Positions 42,625-52,068 are shown, counted from the stretch's first letter. The stretch: DNA of 64,000 nucleotides from Chryseobacterium artocarpi (GCF_001684975.1 NZ_MAYH01000048.1:1-64000), one strand, 5' to 3'. Notes: a model not told the origin generated them from the sequence alone. A program made the numbers and translations.

Positions 42625-44208
42625 TCACTTCATTAACGGTAAAAAACATACGAAATAATCACCATCTACTGAAATATGAAGTAAATTATTTTTAAAATAC
42701 TCATAAATTTGATTCAAATAATCAATTCCAAATTTCTCTCCGGGGACAGCTTCCGTTTTGGGCTGGTAAGTATTTTTCACAACTACCCCGTCTTCTTCTA
42801 CACTAATCACAATTTCCAATGGCTGATCTATGGTAGCAACATTGTGTTTTATAGCATTTTCCACTACTATCTGAAGTGATAAGTAAGGAATTCTTTTTTC
42901 TAAACTTTCAGGACATTTTATGATCAATTCAAAATTTAACTCTTCATCAAACCTGCTTTTCAGAAGATCCATATATTTTTGGATAAAATCAATCTCTTTG
43001 GAAACAGGAACAATATTTTCTTTCGGAGGAACAATCAGATACCTGTAAATTTTGGAAAGATTCATCGTAAACTTCTGTGCATTATCCTTATTGATTCCTA
43101 TCAGCATGTACAGGGAATTCAAAGAATTGAACAGAAAATGCGGATTGATATTATTTTTAAGCTGCTGAAGCTGATTTATCACCTCTGCTTTATGCATCTT
43201 TTCATTTTCTATATGCAGTAAATTCTTTTCAGACTGAATTTTTTCTTTTTCCTTGTAAGCAATATTAGCAGACCTTTGAAAAAGAAAGAAGACGGTAACA
43301 ATAAGAAACAAAGCAGCCAGAAATATATAAGCGGTATATGCTTTTACTTTATTGGTATTCTCATCTGTAATAAAATTAATGTAATTCACTACAGTATATC
43401 CGTCGAAATTATCTGTTTTTAAAGGTTTTATAAATCTTGTAACTGCTACTCCAAGGTATTCTGAAGTGGCAGATCCTTCTGTATAGCCTCCTTTTGTTGT
43501 ACTACTTAAAGTATCTTTAGGCTTAATATCTGTAAACTCAAAAATGCTTTTTCCAAGATATTTCTTTTCCGGATGGGTAATACAGATTCCCTCCTTTGTA
43601 AAAACATAAGCGTACGTGTTTGAGCTTTTATCTACATTAATAAAGTATTGATGGAGATCATCCAGACTTACCGTAGAGCCATAATACAGCATATTTTTTT
43701 CAGGAAGCACAAGGGAATCGTAGCTCATCCAATAAATACTGTCATTATGGGTAATCAAAAAATCTTTGAAATGCCCTGGACCGTTATTTTTTATAGCAAT
43801 AGATTTATCTGTATGCTCTCTGTTTTTGAAAAGTTCGGACAAAGGATTATTACTTTCAGGTTTTCCGGTTCCATTATTTTCGTAATAATACCAACTGTAG
43901 GTTAAAAGATTTCTCTTTTTATTCAAATCATTTAAAACCGAAGAATAATCTTTATAATTTTTCAACCCATCTTTTTGGATCAGTGCACGAAGCAGATATT
44001 GATAATCTTCAATATTCCTGAATTCATTTTCTATTGATTCATACTTTCTAAAGAAATTCTTTTTAGCAAAACCTTCATTATTTTCACGGTTATCTTTGGT
44101 GATTAAAAGACTCAAAACAGCAAATGCCACCACAGCAATTAAGCAGGCAGACAACGCAGCAATGTAAATTGATTTTTGGGATAAGGCGTGTTTAAAATGA
44201 ATATTCAA
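42625..44208 (-). CDS. Membrane histidine kinase (LytS/His_kinase type)
   Basis: A 527-residue protein: transmembrane helix at about 16-37, a periplasmic sensor domain (to about 290, with YAYVFTKEGICITHPEKKYL as in dCache/Cache sensors), a second helix at about 291-312, a coiled coil, then a His_kinase dimerisation segment with QLKNNINPHFLFNSLNSLYM (phospho-accepting His) and an ATPase domain with NAIKHN. The partner is the LytTR regulator at the far end of the locus. It probably senses an extracellular peptide-type signal and controls the protease/SusCD genes. The partner assignment is inferred. Confidence 0.85.
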   Translation of the reverse strand: MNIHFKHALSQKSIYIAALSACLIAVVAFAVLSLLITKDNRENNEGFAKKNFFRKYESIENEFRNIEDYQYLLRALIQKDGLKNYKDYSSVLNDLNKKRNLLTYSWYYYENNGTGKPESNNPLSELFKNREHTDKSIAIKNNGPGHFKDFLITHNDSIYWMSYDSLVLPEKNMLYYGSTVSLDDLHQYFINVDKSSNTYAYVFTKEGICITHPEKKYLGKSIFEFTDIKPKDTLSSTTKGGYTEGSATSEYLGVAVTRFIKPLKTDNFDGYTVVNYINFITDENTNKVKAYTAYIFLAALFLIVTVFFLFQRSANIAYKEKEKIQSEKNLLHIENEKMHKAEVINQLQQLKNNINPHFLFNSLNSLYMLIGINKDNAQKFTMNLSKIYRYLIVPPKENIVPVSKEIDFIQKYMDLLKSRFDEELNFELIIKCPESLEKRIPYLSLQIVVENAIKHNVATIDQPLEIVISVEEDGVVVKNTYQPKTEAVPGEKFGIDYLNQIYEYFKNNLLHISVDGDYFVCFLPLMK

Positions 44209-44299
44209 CGTTCTACATTATTTTCCCTCTCAAAGACACACAAAACCAATAGTTTTTCATCTTCCAGAGTATCTCTTCTACGGATAAATTATTAATTTG

Positions 44300-44328
44300 C
44301 AAAGATATAACAAAGATTTCAGGACCAA
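44300..44328 (-). promoter_or_regulatory. Promoter of the kinase-protease-SusCD locus
   Basis: On the minus strand TTG (complement of 44326-44328), 18 bases, then TATCTTTG (complement of 44300-44307). Both boxes and the spacing are ideal for the flavobacterial housekeeping sigma factor. Leader of about 85 bases to the kinase start. Confidence 0.7.
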
Positions 44329-44525
44329 AAAGTGAATTAAAATTAAATGTAAAACGACGATAAACAGAACAGTTTCCAGAGTAAAAAAATTGAAATACAA
44401 GTATTTAATTTTCAAAAAACAAAAAGACCCTAAGTCTTAAATTTAGTTAATATCACTATCTAAGCCGTTGATTAAGCTTTTATATTTTGAAAATTAATTA
44501 TCTTCGCTCCAAATCTTATTTGAAA

Positions 44526-45701
44526 ATGAAGAAGATCATCTCCGGGATATCTATTTTTTGTGCTATTGTTATTTCTGCTCAGGAATCTATTCAGTTCCAG
44601 GACCTACCTTACAAGGACATTATTGCGAAAGCCAAGAAAGAAAAAAAACTGGTTTTTATTGATGCGTATGCTTCATGGTGCGGTCCATGTAAAATGATGG
44701 AGAAAAATGTTTTCACTCAGAAAGCCGTTGGAGATTATTTTAATACCAATTTCATCAATGCCAGATTTGATATGGAAAAAGGTGAAGGAAGAGACATTGC
44801 TTCAAAATTTGGAGTTCGTTCCTATCCTACTTATCTTTTTCTGAATGGGGAAGGAGAACTAGTTTCCAGAAACTCCGGTTATATGGAAGAAGGTATTTTT
44901 GTAGCAATGGCCCAGGATATCAATTCCCAGGGAGGAAAGGGAGGGTCTCTGAAAGACAGATTTGCTAAGGGAGAAAAAGACCCTGCATTTCTGATCAATA
45001 TTATGAAGCTTAATTCCGATAGCGATTATGAATTTGCCAAAAAAGCTTCTGAAAGATATTTTGAAAACAAGAAGAATACCGAAGAACTTACTAAAGACGA
45101 AATAGGGTTACTATTATACTTCCTGAAATCTATGGAAGATTCCAATTATAAGACCTTCACTTCCAGAAAAGCTGAAATCATCAAGTTCCTTCCTGAAGAA
45201 ACTTACAAAGAATTTGACGCTCAATTGAAATTAGCAAAAATAGCAGATCAATCTATTGATGATAAAAATAAAAAAATCAATGATGAGTACTTTTTAAAGG
45301 CTGCTGAACCTTTGGTTGGAAAACAGGTTGCGACTACAAAATTGAACCAGACCAAACTAAGCTACTATGAAAGAAATGCCAATTTCCCTGAGTATGAGAA
45401 AGCGGCTTTAGATTATTATAAGAACTCAGAGGCATTCAATCCTGAAGAGCTTTTAAGAGCGGCATGGGTATTTGCAGATCATGTAAAAACACCCTCTTCC
45501 TTAAAAAAAGCTACAGAATGGGCTGAAAAATCTGTAATGAGAGGAGAAAATCCTGAAAACACTTATATTTTAAGTAAGCTTTATTTTTTAACAGGAAATA
45601 AGGAAGTGGCTCAAAATTACGCTGAAATGTCTAGAAACTTAGCAGCTCGAAGCGGAAAAGATTCTAAATTAGCAGAAGAATTATTAAAGCAGATAAAATA
45701 A
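44526..45701 (+). CDS. Exported thioredoxin-family protein
   Basis: The start is set at ATG 44526 (MKKIISGISIFCAIVISAQE), a clean signal peptide, rather than 44487. 391 residues. Thioredoxin domain at about 25-145 with WCGPCKMM active site (FIDAYASWCGPCKMMEKNVF) and the cis-Pro loop region VRSYPTYLFLN. The C-terminal 230 residues are helical with TPR-like repeats (WVFADHVKTPSSLKKATEWA). Likely a periplasmic disulfide reductase with a protein-binding arm. First of three plus-strand genes with small spacing. Confidence 0.85.
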   Translation: MKKIISGISIFCAIVISAQESIQFQDLPYKDIIAKAKKEKKLVFIDAYASWCGPCKMMEKNVFTQKAVGDYFNTNFINARFDMEKGEGRDIASKFGVRSYPTYLFLNGEGELVSRNSGYMEEGIFVAMAQDINSQGGKGGSLKDRFAKGEKDPAFLINIMKLNSDSDYEFAKKASERYFENKKNTEELTKDEIGLLLYFLKSMEDSNYKTFTSRKAEIIKFLPEETYKEFDAQLKLAKIADQSIDDKNKKINDEYFLKAAEPLVGKQVATTKLNQTKLSYYERNANFPEYEKAALDYYKNSEAFNPEELLRAAWVFADHVKTPSSLKKATEWAEKSVMRGENPENTYILSKLYFLTGNKEVAQNYAEMSRNLAARSGKDSKLAEELLKQIK

Positions 45702-45708
45702 CACATCG

Positions 45709-46335
45709 ATGAAATACAGAGTATTAGCAGGTGCTTTGGCATTACTGGCAATAGGATCTCTAAATGCCCAGGAACAGGAACAAAGCGGGGAAAAAAGTTT
45801 ATATGTAAAAGGAAATGCTCTTTTTTTACCAATTGGTATTATTAATCTTGGGGTAGAAAAACAAATCAGTCCCAAATATACCATTCAGGGGGATGTTTTT
45901 ATTTCGCCTTGGAAATCATTTGCAGGACATGAATTACAATTCTATTCTGTATCCGCTGAAGGAAGATATTATTTCAATGAAGCTTTTAAGCACTGGTATG
46001 TAGGTGCCAATCTATCTTTTGCAGCTTACAATCTTCAAAAATGGAACTATTGGAATGATAATTTACACGTAAAAGATGACGGAGAAACCTTCATCAATTC
46101 AAATCTTTATCAAAGAGGATTCTCAATTATGTTAGGGGTTACGGGAGGTTATCAGTTTCAGTTATCGGAACGTTGGAATCTTGATCTTTATGCAACCATC
46201 GGAACGTCTCAAGGATTTTATAAAGGCTATGATCGTACTACTGGGAAACGCTACGATGGACAGGAAGGTTTAAACAGAAGCGGTGAAATTATCCCTTACA
46301 GAGGAGGTGTCATGATCTCCTATAAATTCAAATAA
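45709..46335 (+). CDS. DUF3575-like outer-membrane beta-barrel protein
   Basis: A 208-residue protein with signal peptide (cut after SLNAQ). Alternating strands (LPIGIINLGVEKQISPKYTI, VEGRYYFNEAFKHWYVGANL-like) and a C-terminal aromatic-rich strand (GGVMISYKFK) mark a small outer-membrane barrel of the DUF3575 group. Starts 7 bases after the thioredoxin-like gene, so it is co-transcribed. Function of the family is not known to me. Confidence 0.75.
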   Translation: MKYRVLAGALALLAIGSLNAQEQEQSGEKSLYVKGNALFLPIGIINLGVEKQISPKYTIQGDVFISPWKSFAGHELQFYSVSAEGRYYFNEAFKHWYVGANLSFAAYNLQKWNYWNDNLHVKDDGETFINSNLYQRGFSIMLGVTGGYQFQLSERWNLDLYATIGTSQGFYKGYDRTTGKRYDGQEGLNRSGEIIPYRGGVMISYKFK

Positions 46336-46339
46336 TACA

Positions 46340-46546
46340 ATGAAACCATTCGGAAAAAATCATATTATCATTTCAGTGATCACTTTTGTGATTCTTTTTT
46401 TAATGAACTATCTGGGGAATGATCTTCCAGATAAATTACAAAGAGCTTTACTCACTGCTTTTGCGGGAGTAGTAGGTTTAACGATCGGATTATTTATATT
46501 AAATAGGGCAAAGGACGATAAAAACCCACCCCAAAATTTTGATTAG
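46340..46546 (+). CDS. Small inner-membrane protein
   Basis: A 68-residue protein with two hydrophobic helices (about 9-25 and 41-58) joined by NDLPDKLQRALLTAF. It starts 4 bases after the DUF3575-like gene and ends 27 bases before a terminator. A real gene by spacing and composition. Function unknown. Confidence 0.65.
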   Translation: MKPFGKNHIIISVITFVILFLMNYLGNDLPDKLQRALLTAFAGVVGLTIGLFILNRAKDDKNPPQNFD

Positions 46547-46573
46547 ATTAAACACTGGAAACAGAAAATATAT

Positions 46574-46598
46574 AAGGCTGGAAGTTACTTCCAGCCTT
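46574..46598. terminator. Bidirectional terminator between convergent genes
   Basis: AAGGCTGGAA (46574-46583) pairs with TTCCAGCCTT (46589-46598). Serves the plus-strand trio and the minus-strand NamZ gene. Confidence 0.8.
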
Positions 46599-46604
46599 AT
46601 TATA

Positions 46605-47801
46605 TTAATCTTCATAAACCACATATCGGGTTCTGATTTTTTCAAAATCTTCCAGATCCTTTTTCCATGAAGCTTTAATTTCAGGAATTGATTTTCCAGC
46701 AATAATCTGCTTTCTGAGTTCATCAGTTCCGGACAAAGTATCAAACCACAAATTCTTCAAGAAGAAATCTAACTCAGGATTTTTATAATTTTTATAAGCT
46801 TTAATAACCCATTCCAAATTTAATTCTCTTAAATCATTAGGATAATCGGAAAGATTTTCTCCATAGCATAATTTACCATTCAGAAAAGGATCTTTTGCGC
46901 CATAGCTTGGTTTGGGAGTAAATTTATATGGTAAACTTCCCGTCCATGGAGAACCATAAATCTGGAAAGGTTGATCCGTCCCTCTTCCTACAGAAACCTG
47001 AGTTCCCTCAAAGAAACATAGACTTGGATATAAATTAATAGCTTTATCATTAGGTAAATTAGGCGATGGCTTATCTAATATCGGATAGCGTTGCTTTTTA
47101 TGATAATTTTTCATTGGAATCAAGGTGTACTTAGCCTGTACTCCATTTTTCAGCCACTTTTCACCATTTACCATTTTTCCGTATTCTCCAATGGTTAATC
47201 CATAAACAACAGGTACTTCGTGCATTCCCACAAAACTTGTCCATTTTTTTCTCAAAACCGGTCCGTCAGTATAACCATCATGCGGATTCGGGCGGTCTAA
47301 AACCATTACTTCAACATTATTTTCAGCTCCAGCCTCCATTAGATATGTTAATGTAGAGATATACGTATAGAATCTCACTCCTACATCCTGAATATCAAAA
47401 ACAACAAGATCTATTCCTGCCAATTGTTCGGGCTTTGGCTTTTTATTGCTTGCATATAAAGATACAATCGGGATGCCTGTCTTCACATCTACTCCATTCT
47501 TCACTTTTGCACCTGCATCAGCATCTCCTCTGAATCCATGCTCAGGAGCAAATATAGATTTTATTTTTATCCCATTCTTTACCAGAAAATCTACCAAATG
47601 AGTTCTGTCACTCATCAAACCCGTCTGATTGGTAACAATTCCAACAGTTTTACCTTTTAATAGTGGTAAATACACTTCAGGTTGATCCGCACCCGTTTTA
47701 AAAACCGATTGATCTTGAGTTTGAGAATAATATTGGTTGAATACTCCTAAAAAAATTAGGCAAATCAGAAGTAAATTTTTAATTTTGAAATCTAAATTCA
47801 T
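46605..47801 (-). CDS. namZ: DUF1343 exo-beta-N-acetylmuramidase (NamZ family)
   Basis: 398 residues from ATG 47801 (MNLDFKIKNLLLICLIFLGV), which begins a signal peptide. The open frame continues 52 codons further upstream but reads through the antisense of the permease gene. Family motifs: GKTVGIVTNQTGLM, SIFAPEHGFRGDADAGAKV, VVFDIQDVGVRFYTYISTL, VMVLDRPNPHDG. NamZ removes terminal N-acetylmuramic acid from peptidoglycan fragments (GH171), for cell-wall recycling. Divergent from an FtsX-like permease with 4 bases between start codons. The gene symbol follows the family. Confidence 0.85.
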   Translation of the reverse strand: MNLDFKIKNLLLICLIFLGVFNQYYSQTQDQSVFKTGADQPEVYLPLLKGKTVGIVTNQTGLMSDRTHLVDFLVKNGIKIKSIFAPEHGFRGDADAGAKVKNGVDVKTGIPIVSLYASNKKPKPEQLAGIDLVVFDIQDVGVRFYTYISTLTYLMEAGAENNVEVMVLDRPNPHDGYTDGPVLRKKWTSFVGMHEVPVVYGLTIGEYGKMVNGEKWLKNGVQAKYTLIPMKNYHKKQRYPILDKPSPNLPNDKAINLYPSLCFFEGTQVSVGRGTDQPFQIYGSPWTGSLPYKFTPKPSYGAKDPFLNGKLCYGENLSDYPNDLRELNLEWVIKAYKNYKNPELDFFLKNLWFDTLSGTDELRKQIIAGKSIPEIKASWKKDLEDFEKIRTRYVVYED

Positions 47802-47805
47802 AAGC

Positions 47806-49035
47806 TTGAAGTTTCCTTTATATTTCTCTAGAAAAATAGCATTTTCCAAAGATAACAAAAATAACCTATCAAGGGTTATCATCTTCATTGGCAGGCTTTC
47901 TGTAGCGTTGGGGATCATTGTTTCCCTGATTACTGTAGCCACCGGATTCGGTTCCAAAAAGGCTATTAAGGAAAGGCTCGCAGATTTCAGCGGACATATT
48001 ACCGTAAGATCTACCCGTTCAAATTCGTCTTATAATACTTCGGTTCTTGATAAACAGGGATTGAATATGACCAAGATTAAGGAACTTCCCGATGTGGAAA
48101 GCACACAAAAATATGTGACGGTTACCGGAATCATGCGTAACGAACACAATTTTGCCGGAATTATATTCAAAGGAGTCGGAAAAGATTTTGACAGCTTAAG
48201 ATTTAAAAAATTCCTTCTTACCGGTACTACTCCAAAAGTGACAGAAGTAGGTTTCAACAATGATGTTGCAGTTTCTCAAAAGATAGCCAATGATCTTCAC
48301 CTTAAAGTAAATGACAGTATAGTTACTGTTTTCTTAAAAGCTGACCAGAAGCCTCTTTACCGTAAATTTAAGATTGTAGGAATCTATAGAACGGATATTA
48401 AACTGATTGATGAGCAGTTTGTTATTGGTGGGATTAATCATGCAAGAAAAATTCAGGATATGAAACCGGATGAGATTGGCGGAATTGATATCTTCCTGAA
48501 AAATGTAAACGATATTGATAAAGATTTTCCAGAGATTGAAAAGCTGATCGGTTATAAAAACTATGCTGAAAAAGCCACAGAAAAATTCCCACAGATTACT
48601 GACTGGATCAGTATTTTCGATACAAATATTGCGCTGATCATTATCATTATGCTTATTGTAGTGGTCATCAATATCATCATGGTTCTTCTTATTCTTATTA
48701 TTGAAAGAACCAATTCTATTGGATTACTTAAGACATTGGGAGCAAGTAATGCCCAGATCAGAGCTACTTTCATCAATTATACTCTAATCATTATGATTCC
48801 GGGACTTTTATATGGAAATGCTATCGGATTAGGGCTTATTTTGATTCAAAAATTCTTTGGAGTGATTAAACTTAATCCTGAAAATTATTATGTAAGTACA
48901 GTTCCTGTGGATCTTAATCCTATTGCTATAATCTCTATTTCATTAGGAATACTTGCGATCTCGGCACTTGCATTAATTATTCCAAGTTATCTGATCAGTA
49001 AGATTTCTCCGGTGAAAGCCATTAAATATAATTAA
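47806..49035 (+). CDS. FtsX/LolE-type ABC transporter permease
   Basis: 409 residues if started at TTG 47806 (reading MKFPLYFSRKIAFSKDNKNN), the point where homologues as I know them begin. An ATG at 47737 would overlap NamZ coding by 65 bases. TM helix near residues 25-50, a periplasmic MacB_PCD-like domain (about 55-250), three C-terminal helices with the FtsX signature around RTNSIGLLKTLGASNAQIRA. Likely part of a lipoprotein-release or cell-division-related ABC complex. No ATPase gene is adjacent. Confidence 0.8.
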   Translation: MKFPLYFSRKIAFSKDNKNNLSRVIIFIGRLSVALGIIVSLITVATGFGSKKAIKERLADFSGHITVRSTRSNSSYNTSVLDKQGLNMTKIKELPDVESTQKYVTVTGIMRNEHNFAGIIFKGVGKDFDSLRFKKFLLTGTTPKVTEVGFNNDVAVSQKIANDLHLKVNDSIVTVFLKADQKPLYRKFKIVGIYRTDIKLIDEQFVIGGINHARKIQDMKPDEIGGIDIFLKNVNDIDKDFPEIEKLIGYKNYAEKATEKFPQITDWISIFDTNIALIIIIMLIVVVINIIMVLLILIIERTNSIGLLKTLGASNAQIRATFINYTLIIMIPGLLYGNAIGLGLILIQKFFGVIKLNPENYYVSTVPVDLNPIAIISISLGILAISALALIIPSYLISKISPVKAIKYN

Positions 49036-49120
49036 TGATTAAAACGATTCAATTGGAATTATCCTCAATTGCTGTAATTTTATCTACAAATTATCCAAAG
49101 CTTAGATAATTTAAAAGCAT

Positions 49121-49128
49121 TATCTTTG
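49121..49128 (+). promoter_or_regulatory. -7 box of the cysteine synthase family gene
   Basis: TATCTTTG fits TAnnTTTG and lies 19 bases before the ATG at 49148. No TTG at the right distance is seen. Confidence 0.5.
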
Positions 49129-49147
49129 CATCGCTTATAAAACATTT

Positions 49148-50131
49148 ATGAAATACGCAAAAAATATCCTTGAAACTATAGGTAACACCCCGTTGGTAAA
49201 ACTTAACAATGTATTAGGTGAAGATTTTCCAGCATTAGTTTTAGCAAAAGTAGAGACATTTAACCCAGGAAATTCCGTGAAGGACAGAATGGCTCTTAAA
49301 ATGATAGAAGATGCAGAAAAAGACGGCAGATTAAAACCTGGAGGGACCATCATCGAAGGGACTTCCGGAAATACAGGAATGGGATTGGCATTAGCAGCAA
49401 TCATCAAAGGCTACAAATGTATCTTTGTAACAAATTCCAAGCAATCTAAAGAAAAATGTGACATTCTACGTGCTGTAGGTGCTGAGGTAATCGTTTGCCC
49501 TACTGACGTAAAGCCAACAGATCCACGTTCTTATTATTCAGTATCTAAAAGATTAGCTAAAGAAACTGAAAACGGATGGTATGTAAACCAATACGATAAC
49601 TTATCCAACAGAACAGCGCACTACGAATCTACCGCTCCTGAAATCTGGGAACAGACAGAAGGAAAACTGACTCATTTTGTAGCAGGTGCAGGAACAGGAG
49701 GTACTATTACAGGATGCGGAACATTCTTTAAAGAGAAAAATAAAGATATCAAAGTAATCGGTGTAGATACTTACGGGTCTATCCTTAAGGAATTCCACGA
49801 AACTGGAGAATTACACTACGATCATGCTTACACTTATATTACAGAGGGAATTGGTGAAGATATCATTCCTGAAAATTATGATATGTCTGTGATTGATCAT
49901 TTCGAAAAAGTAACGGATAAAGACGGAGCAATCTATGCAAGAAAGCTAGCTAAAGAAGAAGGTATTTTCTGCGGTTATTCTGCCGGAAGTGCTATTGCTT
50001 CATTGGTTCAGATGAAAGATCAGTTTACTAAAGATGATGTGATTGTAGTTTTACTTCACGACCACGGCTCAAGATATGTAGGAAAAATCTACAACGACGA
50101 GTGGATGAAAGAAATGGGCTGGCTAGACTAA
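49148..50131 (+). CDS. PLP-dependent cysteine synthase family protein
   Basis: A 327-residue protein with the fold-type II PLP pattern: GNTPLVKLNN, NPGNSVKDRMA (Lys binds PLP), GTSGNTGMGLA (substrate loop), GAGTGGTITG (phosphate loop), GYSAGSAIAS. Sequence and length fit the O-acetylserine sulfhydrylase / cystathionine beta-synthase branch without CBS domains. CysK, CysM and CBS-type activities cannot be separated here. Cytoplasmic. Monocistronic, with its own promoter and terminator. Confidence 0.85.
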   Translation: MKYAKNILETIGNTPLVKLNNVLGEDFPALVLAKVETFNPGNSVKDRMALKMIEDAEKDGRLKPGGTIIEGTSGNTGMGLALAAIIKGYKCIFVTNSKQSKEKCDILRAVGAEVIVCPTDVKPTDPRSYYSVSKRLAKETENGWYVNQYDNLSNRTAHYESTAPEIWEQTEGKLTHFVAGAGTGGTITGCGTFFKEKNKDIKVIGVDTYGSILKEFHETGELHYDHAYTYITEGIGEDIIPENYDMSVIDHFEKVTDKDGAIYARKLAKEEGIFCGYSAGSAIASLVQMKDQFTKDDVIVVLLHDHGSRYVGKIYNDEWMKEMGWLD

Positions 50132-50175
50132 TCAAAAAAAGAAAGACAAAATTTGTCATTCTTCAGTATAAAAAA

Positions 50176-50208
50176 ATCGGAGCAAAATTTTTTGCTCCGA
50201 TTTTTTTA
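50176..50208 (+). terminator. Terminator of the cysteine synthase family gene
   Basis: ATCGGAGCAAA (50176-50186) pairs with TTTGCTCCGAT (50191-50201), followed by seven T. The T tract touches the stop of the convergent YcxB-like gene. Confidence 0.9.
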
Positions 50209-50736
50209 TTGTTGATTAATATTATCTTTTAAGATCTTCTTTAACAGGGAATAATCTTTTTCACTCATCGATTTTCTGGGAAACATATAATTGTATTTTC
50301 CTTCCAAAGCAATGAATTCATTATTACTGTCAAAAAAATTAAAATCTTTCCATTCACTGGTTTCTTTTTCTCCGTCAATATTAACTGTGAAAAAGTTTTG
50401 TTCAATTCTGATTTCGTAAATTTTACATTTTTCCAGCGTATTCAAATAGTGATTGACCTGCTTTTTCCATCTTGAAACCTTATTAACACTTACTGACAGG
50501 TAAACTGCACAAAGCAAAAGTATAAAGCTTAGGAAATATAAAATCCCCTGACTTTCCTTACTTAGGCTTCCTTTCAGAAAAAATGCAATCAGTAAGACAA
50601 TAGCAGCAATGATAGTTGTTATTGTTTTCCCTTTAGTAGTAGGAGAAAAAAGCAGACTACCCTGATTTCCGCTAAAATAAATATCTTCAAAATTCTTTCT
50701 CTCAGGTCTTAATATAATCACTTTTTCCTCACTCAT
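50206..50736 (-). CDS. YcxB-like membrane protein
   Basis: A 176-residue protein with two transmembrane helices (about 38-55 and 62-82) and a C-terminal YcxB-like domain (ENFFTVNIDGEKETSEWKDF-like, FIALEGKYNYMFPRKSMSEK). Function of the family is not known. 36 bases downstream of the CbpM gene on the same strand, so possibly the third gene of the chaperone operon. Confidence 0.7.
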   Translation of the reverse strand: MSEEKVIILRPERKNFEDIYFSGNQGSLLFSPTTKGKTITTIIAAIVLLIAFFLKGSLSKESQGILYFLSFILLLCAVYLSVSVNKVSRWKKQVNHYLNTLEKCKIYEIRIEQNFFTVNIDGEKETSEWKDFNFFDSNNEFIALEGKYNYMFPRKSMSEKDYSLLKKILKDNINQQ

Positions 50737-50772
50737 AATACATGGTTTGCTTTAAAAAGCTACAAAACTAAG

Positions 50773-51075
50773 CTAAATATCCTCATATTGGTCATTCAAA
50801 GCAGAAAGTTTATTCATCAGCTCTCTGTTTCTTCTCTTCAAGGCATCTAGTTTTTTCAGCATATTATGGATGACTTCCAAACCCGGAAGGTTTATTTCAA
50901 GATCATAATGCCAATTGGCAAACTTTTCGAAATCAGGAAGGTCTTCATACATGAGGTAATGAATATTGTCTTCAACCTGTATATTAAGCAATCCATAATC
51001 TACAAGATCATCAAAAAAAGTAATTTCTATATTATATATTCTTACGAGTTCTTCCCGTGATATTCTTTCACTCAT
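50773..51075 (-). CDS. cbpM: Chaperone modulator CbpM-like
   Basis: A 100-residue protein with MerR-like helix-turn-helix at the start (ISREELVRIYNIEITFFDDL) and a C-terminal coiled coil (NMLKKLDALKRRNRELMNKL). Homologues bind the J-domain of CbpA and inhibit it. It follows the CbpA gene by 3 bases, the standard order, which supports the call. Confidence 0.8.
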   Translation of the reverse strand: MSERISREELVRIYNIEITFFDDLVDYGLLNIQVEDNIHYLMYEDLPDFEKFANWHYDLEINLPGLEVIHNMLKKLDALKRRNRELMNKLSALNDQYEDI

Positions 51076-51078
51076 AGC

Positions 51079-51990
51079 TTAGGCGTTTTTAAGTTGTTCA
51101 AAAAGATCTTTCTGCTTTTCGGTAAGATTGGTTGGCAGTTTTACGTCGTAGGTTACAAAAAGGTCACCATGTTCACCTTCTTTTTTATAGACAGGAAATC
51201 CTTTTCCTTTAAGTCTTACGGTAGTTCCGGTTTGTGTTTCTGGTTTTACTTTCAGATTTACGCTTCCGGTAAGGGTATTTACGTTGACATCACCACCTAG
51301 AACTGCTGTATATAAATCTATGGTAACTTTTGTTTTCAGATCATCACCAATTCTTTCAAAAATCGGGTCCTCAGGAATATTAAATGTAATGTACAGATCT
51401 CCGCTCGGACCTCCGTTCAGTCCTGGATTTCCGTGCCCTTTTAACTTGATCTTCTGCCCATCATATACTCCGGCCGGAATGGTAATTCTCACCTTTTTCC
51501 CGTTGATCTCGAAGGTTTGTGGATGAGTAACTGCGGCATCTCTTAAATTTAAGTTCAGTTCGGCATTTACATCCTGTCCCTTAAACTTTCCAGAAGCTCT
51601 TCCTCTTGAACTTTTACCAAAACCTCCTGCTCCACCAAACATACCCTGGAAGAAATCTGAAAAATCCTCACCTTCTCCAAAATCTGCACCGGAAAAACCT
51701 CCGCCATAGTTGTTTTGTTGTTGATATTGTCTTTGTTGTTGCTGAGCTTTTTCGTATTCCTCGCCATGCTTCCAGTTTTCCCCATATTTATCATATTTGG
51801 TGCGGTTCTCCGGATTACTTAGAACTTCATTAGCTTCGTTTAATTCTTTGAATTTTCTTTCGGATTCCTTGTCATCAGGGTTTAGGTCGGGATGTAGCTT
51901 TCTAGCCAGTTTTCGGTAAGCTTTTTTAATTTCATCTTGTCTTGCGCTTTTATCTACACCTAAAATTTTATAATAATCTATATAAGCCAT
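51079..51990 (-). CDS. cbpA: DnaJ-family co-chaperone, CbpA-type
   Basis: 303 residues from ATG 51990 (MAYIDYYKILGVDKSARQDE); six codons further upstream are possible. J-domain with HPD motif (RKLHPDLNPDDKESERKFKE), a Gly/Gln-rich linker with YQQQNNYGGGFSG, and two C-terminal substrate-binding domains (VRITIPAGVYDGQKIKLKGH ...). No zinc-finger, so CbpA-type and not DnaJ itself. Stimulates DnaK. A TAAATTTG box (complement of 52006-52013) is the likely promoter. Confidence 0.88.
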   Translation of the reverse strand: MAYIDYYKILGVDKSARQDEIKKAYRKLARKLHPDLNPDDKESERKFKELNEANEVLSNPENRTKYDKYGENWKHGEEYEKAQQQQRQYQQQNNYGGGFSGADFGEGEDFSDFFQGMFGGAGGFGKSSRGRASGKFKGQDVNAELNLNLRDAAVTHPQTFEINGKKVRITIPAGVYDGQKIKLKGHGNPGLNGGPSGDLYITFNIPEDPIFERIGDDLKTKVTIDLYTAVLGGDVNVNTLTGSVNLKVKPETQTGTTVRLKGKGFPVYKKEGEHGDLFVTYDVKLPTNLTEKQKDLFEQLKNA

Positions 51991-52060
51991 AGAAACGATT
52001 TTACCCAAATTTATGAAATTTAGGTCTGAAAATTGTATAACAGAATGTTAAAAATAAACC

Positions 52061-52068
52061 TATCTTTG
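52061..52068 (+). promoter_or_regulatory. -7 box of the symporter gene
   Basis: TATCTTTG, 15 bases before the ATG at 52083. A TTG at 52033-52035 is 25 bases away, slightly beyond the usual spacing. Confidence 0.5.
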
